Source of the DNA: Euphorbia lathyris
Lineage: Eukaryota; Streptophyta; Magnoliopsida; Malpighiales; Euphorbiaceae
Direction of reading: 5' to 3'
NCBI RefSeq assembly: GCF_963576675.1
Contig: NC_088913.1
Location: forward strand, 89,155,001-89,219,000
Length of the DNA stretch: 64,000 bases
Shown piece after piece: positions 1-10,711 of this stretch (position 1 is its first letter; each line of letters starts with the position of its first letter). The translations under genes were made by a program, and so were the position numbers. The notes under the pieces were generated by a model, which did no database searches, was not told where the DNA came from, and saw nothing but the letters and a program-made list of their open reading frames with translations.

Positions 1-216
1 TCTTGGGACATACGCCCCGCGTCGTGAGACATACGCCCCGCGTACTTGACCTCCTGATCTGAACTCTCATCGGAGGCTGGTTCCACGCCTCGCGTCCCAA
101 TGGACAAGCCTCGGGTGCTCTGTTCTTCGCCCTTTCCTTCATCCCCTTCGGTTAGCTTTCCACGGGTCTCATCCTTCAACTCCGGTTCACCCTTTAGGGA
201 CCGGATGTCCTCATCA
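1..216. repeat. LTR-like fragment with ACGCCCCGCGT motifs
   Basis: The motif ACGCCCCGCGT occurs twice in the first 45 bases, with looser relatives further on. The same motif fills U3 of the LTRs at 30360-32304 and 35467-37489, so this is probably the edge of a related LTR cut off by the window start. No coding potential is seen. Family assignment is inference from the motif alone. Confidence 0.4.
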
Positions 217-1355
217 CACTAGTTTTTATATTAAACGGTTGCCAGAGAGACCATTGGCATTGATTTTTATTCTCAAATTGATTCAAAGGTAATATTTGAT
301 AAGGGTCTACATTAAAACGATGCCAAACTACAGTGTGCATGATGAAGATCAATGGCATCGGTTTTTATTTAAAACTGATGCCAAATATAAGATCTTGGCA
401 ATGGTTTACACTAAAACCGATGCTAATGACTATAGTGTGCGTGCATTGCATGCTGAAGATCAATGACATCCGTTTTTTTACTTAAAATTGATGCCAACAA
501 TATATATATGTAAAAAATTTGGATTGAATGGAGCTCTAGTTGCAAATACCAAAATATGGCATGTATTACAACCACCAATATCAACCCAAACAATGAAGAT
601 AGAGTTACTACTTAAAATTCAAAACACTTGCAATATGCATCACAAGCCACAATCCAATTAAATTAGGATTACAACAAAGAGTCAGCCAATGCATCTCTAG
701 AGTCAAATAGTCCACATATTATGGCAATTCATCTCTTTCACATACTGGATCATATGCCTATAGACTTCAGATTTAGCAACTGATGTGTATAGAATTAAAC
801 TCCAACATACATACTAAGAAAAAAAATTCAAGAAAGACATAAAATCTACTAACAATATTGTTTATTGTCAGAGATTAATATAAAATCTATAATTGGATCT
901 TAACTGTATAGGTTGCTTTTAGTTCAATCTTTTAGATGGACTGTATTGTGCACGATGCAAGTTCAATGAGCATTTGAATGTGTGTGAGGTGTCTAAAGAT
1001 TAATATAAAAACTATAATTAGACCTTAACTATTAGTTTGAGCTTTTAGTTCAATTGGTTACATGACATAAATATCAAATATGTACGAAGATATTAGCATA
1101 GATTTCCCTAACACTGAGCTAGGCAAACTCATATTAAGTATCAAATTGCCAATTCTCCTTGTTAACATGCAAACAAAACATGGAAGTTCTAAAAGTAACA
1201 GTTTGGAAGTACAGAAGCGTGACGATTTATAATTAATTAATTGCAAATCGCCACACTAATGTCCTTATAGACATCAACAGTAGACTGGCAAAATTGGATT
1301 TTACCAATATCAAGGATAAATTTTAGCGTCGTAATAGGCCCCTTGTTTTGTAGTG
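217..1355. mobile_element. Candidate CACTA-type DNA transposon remnant
   Basis: CACTA stands at 217-221 and TAGTG at 1351-1355. From 240 to 500 the motif TTGGCATCGGTTTT recurs in both orientations about three times, resembling the subterminal repeats of CACTA (EnSpm) elements. The base runs next to the two ends do not match as terminal inverted repeats, and no 3-bp target duplication is visible (TCA against AAA), so the ends may belong to different insertions. No transposase is seen. The element call is tentative. Confidence 0.3.
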
Positions 1356-1849
1356 AAAATAGTATCATTTTAGACGTTAGGGATAAAATTCTTCACGGCT
1401 ATCAACGTTAGCGCATATTTTTGCAGTTAATAACCCTTTTAGAAATAATATTTCTCTTCTTCTATATGGAAGATAAAATTAGTCAAACCATGTAAATTTT
1501 ATGTTTTGAATTAATTTAGAATTTTCTTTTAACATATTGAACTTATTTAATCAAACATCCAATCTAATCCATTTTTTAACATTTATCAATAAAACTTCAA
1601 TACATGGTAGAACAAACTTTAATGTTTTATGCTTCAAGCTCGGTCGACATTTGTGATAGAACCGAATTCAATTATAACATAAATTTAAAACATTTCACAA
1701 AGACAAATTGTTGTAGTGATTCAAAAAAAAAAACACAAACATAGTTATGACATTCAGAGAGTATGTAAAAAGCATATTATATAAATATAATATGCTCCAC
1801 ATAATTATTTGATTACATAACATCTTTTGAACCAAGATTAGAAAACCCG
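1356..1849. other. AT-rich non-coding spacer with a perfect hairpin
   Basis: I see no gene here. At 1771-1796 there is a perfect inverted repeat with 12-bp arms (AGCATATTATAT and its complement) around an AA loop, 54 bases before the LINE ORF. It could be a decayed MITE core or part of the LINE 5' region. Confidence 0.4.
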
Positions 1850-2470
1850 ATGGCTTCTCTGGAAGTCTCTCTGCACAAGGATGAAGGCTTCTCTATGGAA
1901 GAAGAAGATCAACAGGAAAGAAGTAATAAAAAGGTTAAAGACTCTGAAGGCAGAGCTTTATCTAAGGTTACTGGTGATCTAGAACCAAAAGGATCTCCTT
2001 TCAGAAAGAAGACAGCAACATCATGGAAAGAAAAGCTATTGGGTGTCTCACCGGTTGAGGACACTGTGATGGAAGAACCAAGTGGCGAAACAAGATACCG
2101 ACCAAATGATTTCCAGTCCTAACACGAACCGTGCTCCGACAGTGAGGATGAGGAAGAAGATGATGAAAAGTGTCCAAAAGTCCGTTTCTCGGCAGAGGAG
2201 AAAAAGAAACTATGGCACCCATGGAGGAGAACTCTTATTGTTAAGGTTCTGGGCAGGAGAATTGGGTATCAGTATATGTTCAACAAGCTACGCTCTTACT
2301 GGATAAAAATAGGGACCTTGACCCTGGTAGATTTAAAGCAGGATTTCTACTTTGCTAAATTATCAAATGATCAAGAGTTCAACATAGCTTTCTCTGGAGG
2401 CCCCTAGATGGTTGTTGATCACATAGTCACTGGGAAACCTTGGAAGCCAAACTTTGATCCATCTAAGGAC
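1850..2470 (+). pseudogene. LINE (L1-type) ORF1 fragment with DUF4283 domain
   Basis: The frame opens with an ATG at 1850 and codes an acidic, charged N-terminus of 90 residues before a TAA at 2120. The same frame continues past this stop into a recognisable DUF4283 region (about 2195-2460): a basic start, then LGRRIGYQYMFNKLRSYW, LVDLKQDFYFAKL and GKPWKPNFDPS. DUF4283 lies in ORF1 proteins of plant L1 LINEs, which bind the element RNA. A second in-frame stop (TAG, about 2407) falls where a conserved Trp is usual. The zinc knuckle and the whole of ORF2 are missing because a copia LTR begins at 2471. This is a dead 5' fragment. The family call rests on the pattern, not on a search. Confidence 0.75.
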
Positions 2471-3670
2471 TGTTGAAACACCTTTCCATATAATTTTGAT
2501 TTGACAAAATTGTTTAAGTATAATTAAAAACATATTCTAAACACACTAAGTTTAAATGCTTTGATTTATTCTACTAATGTGTTTGTTCAATGTTGAGTTA
2601 AATTGTTTATAAGACATAAGGATTAAAAAGGCCCAAGCTTAATACAACAGTCAAAGCCCAAGTCAAACAGTTCAATACAACTCGGCACGCGTTTATCAAA
2701 ACGATGTCGCTGTGTACCAAAACACAACTCAGCAAGAGAATGATCTAGAAGACCTTCAGGGAACAACTTCAGAACGAAGCTGCTGAGTTGGTTTGACAAA
2801 GCGTACAAGACAGCAGCTGGCTAAGGAAAACTTCGAGACAAAGTATTTCTACTTTGGGTAAAGTTCAGACGACACAATATGTTGTCCAGTTGACTTTACC
2901 ATAAAAGGAGAGACATTCTGCCGAGCTGACCAAAAGCTGACCGAGGACAGAAGATACTCTAATCTGATTGGCCGAGATCTTTGAGAAAGTCAGGATGACA
3001 ATGACAGGAAGCCGTTTCCCTCCAACGGTTATTTCGAAATTCAAAATGAACGATGCCTCAGACGTCTCTATAAATAGTGCCATCAGTTGCTTCATTCCAT
3101 ACAGAACTTGATCAAGCCATTACGCTGACCAAATTTCTACGCAAGTTCTGCAAGCAAAAAATCAAAGCAATCTTACACTAAATTTCATATCTTTTGTGTA
3201 AAAGTCTAGAGTGATTATTCAATCATCTAAGGTGTCTTAGCAATCATTGTTTAGGACAAACATTTATCATTTCTAGAGATTAGAAAGGAGAGTATGAGTA
3301 CTCGGTTATAGTACTCAGTGAGAGATTAGGATTGAGTAGAGGTATAGAGGAAGGTACTCTTGTTATACTCAGTTTCTAAGATTGTAAAAGGTTTGAGGCT
3401 CTACCTTTAAAGAGCTCAGTAGAGGATTCGAAATCTCGGAACGTGTTCCGGGGACAGGACGTAGGCTTAGAAGAAGCCGAACCTGGATAAATCTGCTGAG
3501 TAACGTATTTCTTACCTTAAACTCCTTATATATATTGCTTGCTTAAATAACCAAAAACTGACCAAGTAAAGAGGTCAAGCTGAGTTGTGCGCATCGAACA
3601 TCTGAGCTCAAGAATATACTTTAAGTGCTATCTCCTGACTCAAGTCAAGAAACTGACCTAGTCACCAGTT
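2471..3670 (+). mobile_element. Ty1/copia LTR, 3' end cut by a second copia insertion
   Basis: It starts TGTTGAAACACC, like the LTRs at 3671 and 21486. It holds a TATA box (TATAAATA, 3069-3076) and many GCTGAGT/GCTGACC-type motifs. U5 is incomplete: the C-tract and the CCAACA end seen at 5117 are missing because another LTR of the same family starts at 3671. It interrupts the LINE at 2470/2471. No internal region can be assigned to it, so it may be a solo LTR or one half of a broken element. Confidence 0.8.
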
Positions 3671-5117
3671 TGTTGAAACACCTTTCCACAAGATTTTGAT
3701 TTGACAAAATCATCCATGATTAAGAGGCAATTAAATTTAATACGCTTTGATTTAATTGTACTAATATGTTTGTTCAATGTTGAGTGCAAAAGTATATACA
3801 TAAATAAAAAGACAGGTTAAAAGTCAGCATGCACCAAAGCTGAGTAAAACAGAACTCAGCATAAACGGATAAACGCTGAAGTAAAGCAGAACGAAGCTGA
3901 CTAAATCAGAAGACAGTCTCATCATCCAAACAAGACCTCAGCATGAACGATTAAACATCTGACAGAAAATGAATAAAGCTGAGTGGAGTAGAACGGAGCT
4001 GACTAAAGATGAAACTAAGCATGAAGAATGTGCATTCGAAGAAAATGAACAAAGCTGAGTATCAACCAGAATAGCCTGAACATACCGTTTACTAGAAGAA
4101 AAAGTCTGCCGATGATCTACACCAATGATTGAAGCCTCGATAATGCAAAGAAGGCAAATTCCAAGAATCATGGGACGTCGGATTATTGGTAAAAGACAAC
4201 TGTCACTAAAAGACGAAGACTAAAGAAAGAAGACAAATCTGACACCTGAAGAAATTAGAGAAAGGGAATGGAGGAACAGACTGAAACTGACCAGAAGTTG
4301 TCTATAAAAGGACAATGATAGTTCCTGAATCATGAGCCACAAGCAATCAAAAGAAAAATCCAAGAGAGGAAAAATTGAAAGCACTCAAATACAAAATAGA
4401 TCTTACACCAACGTTTCTATTCTTTGTGTAAATGCTAGATTGATTGTCTGTAATCATCTAAAGTGTTCTTTATATGAAAAAAGAACAAGTGTGTGATCAA
4501 TAGTGATATTGAGAGGTGTATGCTGAGTGCTTGGTTGTAAGCATTCAGAGGTAGAAAAATCTGAGTGTTTGGTTGTAAGCATTCAGTGGTAAAGAAATCT
4601 AAGTACTGGGTTGTAGTACTTAGTAGGAGCTGAGTAGACGAATAGAGGACGTACTCTTGCATACTCACTGCTTTGTAAAGCGTTTATGCTCTACCTGGAA
4701 AGAGCTCAGTATTGGATTGAAAATCCTAGGAGGAACTGGGGACTGGACGTAGGCAGAGAGGCCGAACCAGGATAAGTCGTGCTGAGTAATTTCTAAACCC
4801 TCTCTCTCAATATAAATGTATATGTGCGTGTGTGGCTTGTAAGATTTACTCTGATTATAAATTGTCAAAATTGAACCTGAGTAGATGTTGAGTGCTGAGT
4901 TAGAAACTGACTCTTTAAGTGTCACTTCCTAACTCTCAAGTCAAGCAGTCTTAGTCAGCATAAGGACTAAAACTGTCTGACCAATTATTCACCCGTGCTG
5001 ACCAACACGTTGTGTTATCAAATTTCTAAGATAAATTTAAGTCAGCATAATTAAAAGCGAAAAAGTTACATTAGTTCTTAACCCCCCCCCCTTGGAACTA
5101 ATCACTAGGGACCAACA
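3671..5117 (+). mobile_element. Ty1/copia 5' LTR
   Basis: A 1447-bp LTR from TGTTGAAACACC to GGGACCAACA, with short inverted ends TGTT/AACA. The TATA box is TATAAAAG at 4303-4310. The first 600 bp are crowded with GCTGAG/CTCAGC-type motifs. A run of ten C (5082-5091) precedes the U5 end. A primer-binding site follows directly, which fixes the right boundary. The five bases before it (CAGTT) do not match the five after the copia LTR end at 24748 (TCCAC), so those two LTRs are not shown to be one insertion. Confidence 0.85.
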
Positions 5118-5119
5118 AG

Positions 5120-5131
5120 TGGTATCAGAGC
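5120..5131 (+). other. Primer-binding site, initiator Met tRNA type
   Basis: TGGTATCAGAGC lies two bases after the LTR end at 5117. This is the classic plant copia primer-binding site, complementary to the 3' end of initiator tRNA-Met. Confidence 0.9.
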
Positions 5132-5179
5132 TTAAGCTCACTACTCAAAGATCTAACAATCTTGAGCTGATCCCGAAGA

Positions 5180-7490
5180 ATGGGTGAAAACAGCACTCGT
5201 TTCCTTCCAGGAAATCAAACAACATAAAACTCCCTGAGGGATTATCAATCACTAGACCTCCCCTATTCTTTGGGTCTAATTATACATTTTGGAAGAATAG
5301 GATGAAGAACTTTATTCAAGCCACAAATATGAGTGCATGGCTTGCAATAGTTCAAGGTCCACACATACCTTATAAAACTATTGATAATGAGAAAGTTATC
5401 AAGAGTGAAACTGAGTGGACAGACGATGACCTCAGAAAATTACAAAATAATGCTTCGGCTATCAATATGCTTCACTGTGCTCTAGATGCTGCAGAATACA
5501 ATAAGATTTCAGGTTGTGAGTCAGCACAGGAAATCTGGAAAAAGCTAGAAGTAACTTATGAAGGCACCAGCAAGGTCAAGGAATCCAAAGTGAACCAACA
5601 CATGCGATTGTATGAGCTGTTCGAGATGACCGACAACAAGGACATCTCAGCAATGAATGCCAGGTTCACTAATATAATAAATGAGCTTAAAAGACTCGGT
5701 AAGAACTTCACTGAAGAAGAACAAGTGAAGAAGATCTTACGAAGTCTTCCCAAAAGCTGGCAAGCCAAAAAGACAGCTGTAGAGGAAGCTCAGGACCTGA
5801 CCACATACAAATATGATGAGCTGATCGGATCCTTGCTGACTCATGAAATTTCTATGAAAAACTTTGAAGCTAAAGATAAATCTGAAGATAAGAAACAAAA
5901 TCGGTGGTAATGAAAGCTGACTCAACAGAAGGTGAGTCAACTGATGATGAGGAAATGGCCATGTTTACTAGAAAAATGAAAAAGATGTTCAGAAGAAATG
6001 AAAGAAATAGTAAGCGGCCATACAAGAAAGGAGACAGATATAAAGCTGAGTCTAGTGACACCAGATACAAAAAGGACAGCTCCAAGCCTGTCACATGTTA
6101 TGAATGCCATCAAACTGGGCATATTAAGTCAAGCTGTCCTAGTCTGAAGAAAGATAAGAATGGAAGCAAAAAGGCAATGGTGGCCATGTGGAGTGATAGT
6201 GATGAGCCAACATCATCCGAAGCTGAGCAAAATGAAACAGCCAACATATGTTTCATGGCAGATGATGGAGCTGACCAATCTCAATCTAAGCAAGCCGAAC
6301 TCTCTGGAGATTCTGAGCAGGAGGAGAACAACAATGAGGTCAGCTTGACATGCGTGGAAAAATCAAAACTCTGGTATATAGACAGCGCATGCTCAAGACA
6401 CATGACAGGTGATGAAACTCAGTTCATCTCACTAGAGCTTAAACGAGGAGGTAGTGTAAGCTTTGGAGACAACAAAAAGGGCAAGATAGTCGGCTCAGGA
6501 ACTATCGGAGGTAACCCTAAAATTGAGTCAGTCTCCTTAGTTAAAGGCCTCAAGTATAATCTTCTAAGCGTAGCTCAGCTTTGCAAGAGTGGAAGGAAGG
6601 TTATATTTGATGATGCTAAATGTCAAATACTCGAGGGAAAAACAAGTGATTTAATTCTAACATCCCCTCGTATAGAGAATGTTTACATGTTGAGTTTGGA
6701 AAAAGAATTTTCAAAAAGTATATGCTTAATGTCAAAAGAGGACAACTCCTGGCTATGGCATAGGAGACTTGGGCATGTCAGCATGGATCTCCTTGCCAAA
6801 CTAGCTAGAAAGCAATTAGTTGAGGGATTACCAAAATTAAAGTATGAAAAAGATAAACTTTGTAATGCTTGTCAGCAAGGTAAACAAATCAAAAAGTCAT
6901 TCCACAGCAAAAAGGTTGTCTCAACCAAAAGACCATTGGAATTACTACATTTGGATCTTTTCGGACCTATCCAGCCACTCAGCTTGGGAGGTAAGAAATT
7001 TTCCTTAGTTATTGTAGATGATTTCTCTAGGTACACTTGGGCCATCTTGCTAAGTAGCAAGGATGAGACATTTGAGGTGTTTACCATATTAGTCAAAAAG
7101 CTTGAAAACGAAAAAGACCTAAGAGTAGCTCACATTAGAAGTGACAACGGAGGATAATTCAAAAACCAATTGTTTGATGAATTATGTGAAACTGATGGTA
7201 TTGACCACAATTTCTCTGCCCCTAGAACTCCTCAACAGAATGGAGTGGTTGAAAGAAAGAATAGAACAATAGTAGAAATTGCTAGGACAATGCTGAGTGA
7301 AAATAGGCTTCCAAAGTACTTTTGGGGAGAAGCTGTCAATACCGCATGTTATATATTGAATAGGGCATTGGTAAGACCTATATTAAAGAAAACTCCTTAT
7401 GAGCTTTGGAAAGGACGAAAGCCAAATATTGGATACTTTCGTGCTTTTGGATGTAAATGTTTTATACTCAACACCAAAGATAATCTGGCA
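5180..7490 (+). pseudogene. Ty1/copia gag-protease-integrase, truncated
   Basis: Copia polyprotein: Gag packages the RNA, protease matures it, integrase inserts the cDNA. The gag frame is clear from about 5250 (RPPLFFGSNYTFWKNRM) through a UBN2-type gag domain to 5910. A one-base shift in the A-rich stretch near 5890-5900 moves the frame to the one open from 5904. That frame holds the CCHC knuckle CYECHQTGHIKSSC (about 6099-6140), a protease motif WYIDSACSRHMTG (Ala in place of the usual Gly), the GAG-pre-integrase HRRLGH with CNAC, and integrase residues in HLDLFGP, IRSDNGG and NGVVERKNRT. A TAA at 7155 breaks the integrase just after DNGG. Sequence stops matching copia near 7490; reverse transcriptase and RNase H are absent. 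Non-functional. Confidence 0.9.
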
Positions 7491-7802
7491 AGTTGAGATT
7501 TTCTATGTTCCAGGATTTGGAAATCTTAGTTGAGATTCTGATAATCTCAGTTGAGATTTTCTGTCTTTTTGCATTTGAAATAACTGTAAGGGATTACAGT
7601 CTTCTTCATTTACAATTTTTTGTCAGTTGAATCGAAGAGGTATCACTTTGACACCTATTTCTTTCTAACAGACACAACCTTTCACTTATAGGCTTTATAT
7701 ATTCCTGTAGGATCAAACTTTTTCCATTTCACTTCATCTTTCTGAATTTCTTTCTCAAATTCTCAAATCCTACAGACTTCATTTTTCTTTTCTCTCACAG
7801 AC
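7490..7802 (+). promoter_or_regulatory. Palindromic leader and TATA-like box before the 7803 ORF
   Basis: The motif AATCTCAGTTGAGATTTT and shorter versions occur three times between 7490 and 7562. A TATA-like box (TATATATT, 7696-7703) lies about 100 bases before the ATG at 7803. The arrangement repeats before the ORF at 9473, so the module may drive the ORF on its own. Promoter activity is inference. Confidence 0.4.
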
Positions 7803-8732
7803 ATGACTAAGTCTTTGAAAAACGTTCAAAAACAAACTTCTTCTCAAAAAGGGAAAGTTGATATCTCCGATCGATATGGTGCATGGTTTCCCATTTATAA
7901 CCATGACGAGGGGAAACGCTTTCTGCAATTCAGATATGCTCAATTCTTTGACATGATGTATCTGGACGAGTTTCTGAACGAGGAACTTGGGATAAGCGAA
8001 GACATTGATCGCTATCTGACTAATTTGAGTTGGTCCAAATTTGTTTCTATGAAATTTCCTATTATTGGAAATTGGGTTCTGGAATTTTTCTCCACCATTA
8101 GGTTCGTCAACAAGAGACGTGTTCGTCTCAGTTTTCATTGTGAGGGGGAGGTATTCACTTTTGGATATCCAGAACTTCATAATTGGTTTGGATTTCCACC
8201 CCGAGACACAACTCAACACCATCCTAGAAGGGATATGACTTCTAGAGACATATGGAGGATGTTAACAGGATTTTGGCGATTCAATCCACGTCTTGCCTTC
8301 AACAAATCCATTAATTCTAATTCCATGATGTATCTGCATAAGTTCCTCTGTCACAGCCTCTTTGGTCGAGTCAGTAGCAATATTGTGAAAGATATTGATC
8401 TCTATGTGTTGGGCGACATTTTTCAAGGCAACTCAGTGAACTCCTCGAAGATTCTAATGGAGGGTTTAGTTGTTGCTTCCCGTTCAAAGAAACGAAAGAT
8501 TGGGTTCGCCAACATCATTTGTGGAATCATATTAGGAGCCAAGGGAACCATTTCTGTTCCTTGGACTGATACAGAACCATTCCCTATTTTAGACTACGAG
8601 TTCTTGGAGAACGAGGGACTTGTCAAACGAGTTTTCCGTTCTGGTCCAACATTCCGTTCTGCACCAGAGAGGCAAGTCTTCGTTCAAACAAAGATTAACA
8701 GGGCCAGTGCACGTCGTCCGTCATCTAGTTAG
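7803..8732 (+). CDS. ATHILA ORF1-type protein, intact reading frame
   Basis: An open frame of 309 residues from an ATG at 7803. It resembles the ATHILA ORF-1 family: a region around residues 25-80 (RYGAWFP, FFDMMYLDEFL), a block ending GYPELHNWFGFP near residue 130, a middle part with LHKFLCHSLFGRV, and NIICGIILGAKG near 240. The family is linked to Athila-type gypsy elements, where such ORFs lie downstream of pol; its biochemical role is unknown to me. The C-terminus is basic and rich in Arg and Ser. I see no signal peptide, membrane segment or catalytic motif. It is a diverged paralogue of the broken ORF at 9473, aligning along nearly its whole length. No stop interrupts it, unlike its neighbours, so it could be recent or still translated. 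Confidence 0.7.
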   Translation: MTKSLKNVQKQTSSQKGKVDISDRYGAWFPIYNHDEGKRFLQFRYAQFFDMMYLDEFLNEELGISEDIDRYLTNLSWSKFVSMKFPIIGNWVLEFFSTIRFVNKRRVRLSFHCEGEVFTFGYPELHNWFGFPPRDTTQHHPRRDMTSRDIWRMLTGFWRFNPRLAFNKSINSNSMMYLHKFLCHSLFGRVSSNIVKDIDLYVLGDIFQGNSVNSSKILMEGLVVASRSKKRKIGFANIICGIILGAKGTISVPWTDTEPFPILDYEFLENEGLVKRVFRSGPTFRSAPERQVFVQTKINRASARRPSSS

Positions 8733-9472
8733 GGATATATTTTATGCGTTCCTGTATGTTGTTTTTAATATATATATATGAGTGTTTGTTTGTAATTTAT
8801 GATTCTATAATATTTTTATATAAATGTATATTATGGTATTGTTTAAAAATAATAAATAAAAGTGCATTGATTCCTTAGTTTATTTCTTTTATTTTAAGGA
8901 ACAACCTTTGGTTTTCCTTTAATTTAATGTTTTAGTTTTGTTTATCTCAGTTTCAGGGATTAATGTTCACATTAATGGCACTTAATTTTAAGAGCAATTT
9001 CTTTAGAAGTATTAAAATCATCAAAAACAGTCCAAATTTTACCCAGATTTTTCAGAATCTCAGTTGAGATTTTGAATTCTCAGTTGAGACAGCGGAGGAA
9101 AATTTTTTAGCAAAATTTTGCCACTTTCCCTACTTGCTGTCGCGACTGAGATTTTGAAAATCTCAGTCGCGACTTGCGACCTGCAGGTGCGGGATTTGCG
9201 AAATTTCACCCTCTTTTCCTATTCCTATTCTAATTACTTACCTATTCAACTATCCTAATCAATACCTATTACTTACACCTATTTATATCACCTATTTTTA
9301 CACCAATCAATCATCTTTTCTCTTCCCAATAACAAGATTCACTCATCTTCCCCATAAATTTTACCCTATTCATCTTCTTCTTCCCCAATTCACCACCATT
9401 ATCTTTTATTCTAAACCTTCATCCTTTCATATTTTCTTCATCTCATTCACCCAATTTCACAACCACAAAAAT
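8733..9472 (+). promoter_or_regulatory. Spacer with SNRC-free GTCGCGACTGAGA palindrome and TATA-like box
   Basis: An AT-rich spacer, then CTCAGTTGAGA motifs at about 9060-9095, then an inverted repeat at 9139-9173 built from GTCGCGACTGAGATTTT and its complement. A TATA-like stretch (TTTATATCA, about 9280-9290) lies some 190 bases before the ATG at 9473. The same palindrome recurs in U3 of the LTR at 12235. No gene is seen. Confidence 0.45.
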
Positions 9473-10711
9473 ATGCCTAGACAAAAGACCGTTGTAAACA
9501 AAGCCAAGGCCACCGAGATCAATAGATTACGAGTTCAATATGGAGCACCGTTCGATATTACGACAGAAGCCGAAGGACGCAAATATCGCCGATTTTCTAA
9601 TGTCCTAATAGAGTTCGTCGACATGCCTTTTCTTGACTCCGACACGGTAAATACTCTTTCTTTTACCGAGCGTATTGATTAATTTCTTACCATTCTTGGT
9701 TGGAAATGATTTGCTAGCATGCTTTTTCCTAGTCTTAAAACGCATATTATTGAGTTTTTGGTTACTCTAACCTATGACAAGAAGAAAGGAGTTATCTCTT
9801 TTCGAAGTGATGGAGTCCGTTATGATGTTGGGTATGCGGCCATGAACCGTTGGTTTGGTTTTCCTACTCGAAATTTCTATTCAAAGCCAAAACCTTTTGA
9901 TTCACACACGGTTTGGAATTCTTTAACCGGTTTAGATGTTTTTAGTCCAAAGAATACATCTAGTAAGGTAATTAAGGATGATTGTATCTTCTTCTTTCAC
10001 AAGTTTTTATCATTTTCCTTATTTGATCAGGTTGAAAGTTCGAAAGTGCAAGTTCGTGATTTAGTTGTGTTTGATGCTGTTTTTAAGGGTTTGACAATTG
10101 ATAGTATTGGGATGATATTTACTAATTTAGTTCGAGCTTCCAAGTCCCGCAATAAGCAAGTGCATATGGGTAATTTAATTACCGGCATTGTTTTGGGCGC
10201 TCGAGGTGAATTAGTGGATTATCAAAATATGCCTCATGTTGGTTTACCTTCATTGGATCTCATGGCACTTCAAAGGGCCAATTTATTAAAGAAATTGGGA
10301 CCGCCCGCCTTTATATCTTATGCGGATCGCACTAGACGTGTTTTTTCTACCATGAGTAGTGAAGCCTCGGGTTCTCAAGGTTTAGGTGCCCATGATGATG
10401 ATGAGGAGGATGAAGAGGAATTTGATGAAGAAGATGAGGAGGAGGAGAATGTTGATGTTAATGCCACCGAGCAAGCAAATGTGGAACCAAATGAAGAAGA
10501 ACAAGTTGGATGGCAACGTGTTTTGACACGAATGAACGAGCATAACCGTCACATGAATTTGCGGTTAGATGAAGTCGTTGCCAATAATGCCGAAATGAGT
10601 TCAAGGATCACTACATTGAGTCGTGAGCACAAGTCTACTCGTCGTCGGATGCTCTCTTTCTTCCGACGCCAAGGAGTTGAGACTACGCCTTCTCCACCAC
10701 CTTCACCTTGA
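9473..10711 (+). pseudogene. Second ATHILA ORF1-type gene, with two in-frame stops
   Basis: From the ATG at 9473 the frame runs 69 codons to a TAA at 9680, with a second stop (TGA) about 27 bases on, and then stays open to 10711 in the same frame. Without the stops it would be about 412 residues. It aligns with the 7803 protein: QYGAPFDI near the start, NRWFGFP, FHKFLSFSLFDQV, and NLITGIVLGARG. Its C-terminus differs: a run of about 35 Asp/Glu residues (near 10395-10450), then a likely coiled coil (RVLTRMNEHNRHMNLRLDEV) and a Pro/Ser tail. The role is unknown. A polypurine-like stretch (CTGTGGGAGGAGG, about 10930) follows downstream. A pseudogene in this copy. Confidence 0.7.

Noticed and set aside
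217..1355. A fully bounded CACTA element
   Set aside because: Only the CACTA/TAGTG pentamers match; the next bases differ and no 3-bp duplication is present, so it is listed only as a candidate.
5120..5131. tRNA gene
   Set aside because: The tRNA-like sequences here and at 15410, 35443 and 50299 are short primer-binding sites next to LTR ends, not tRNA genes.
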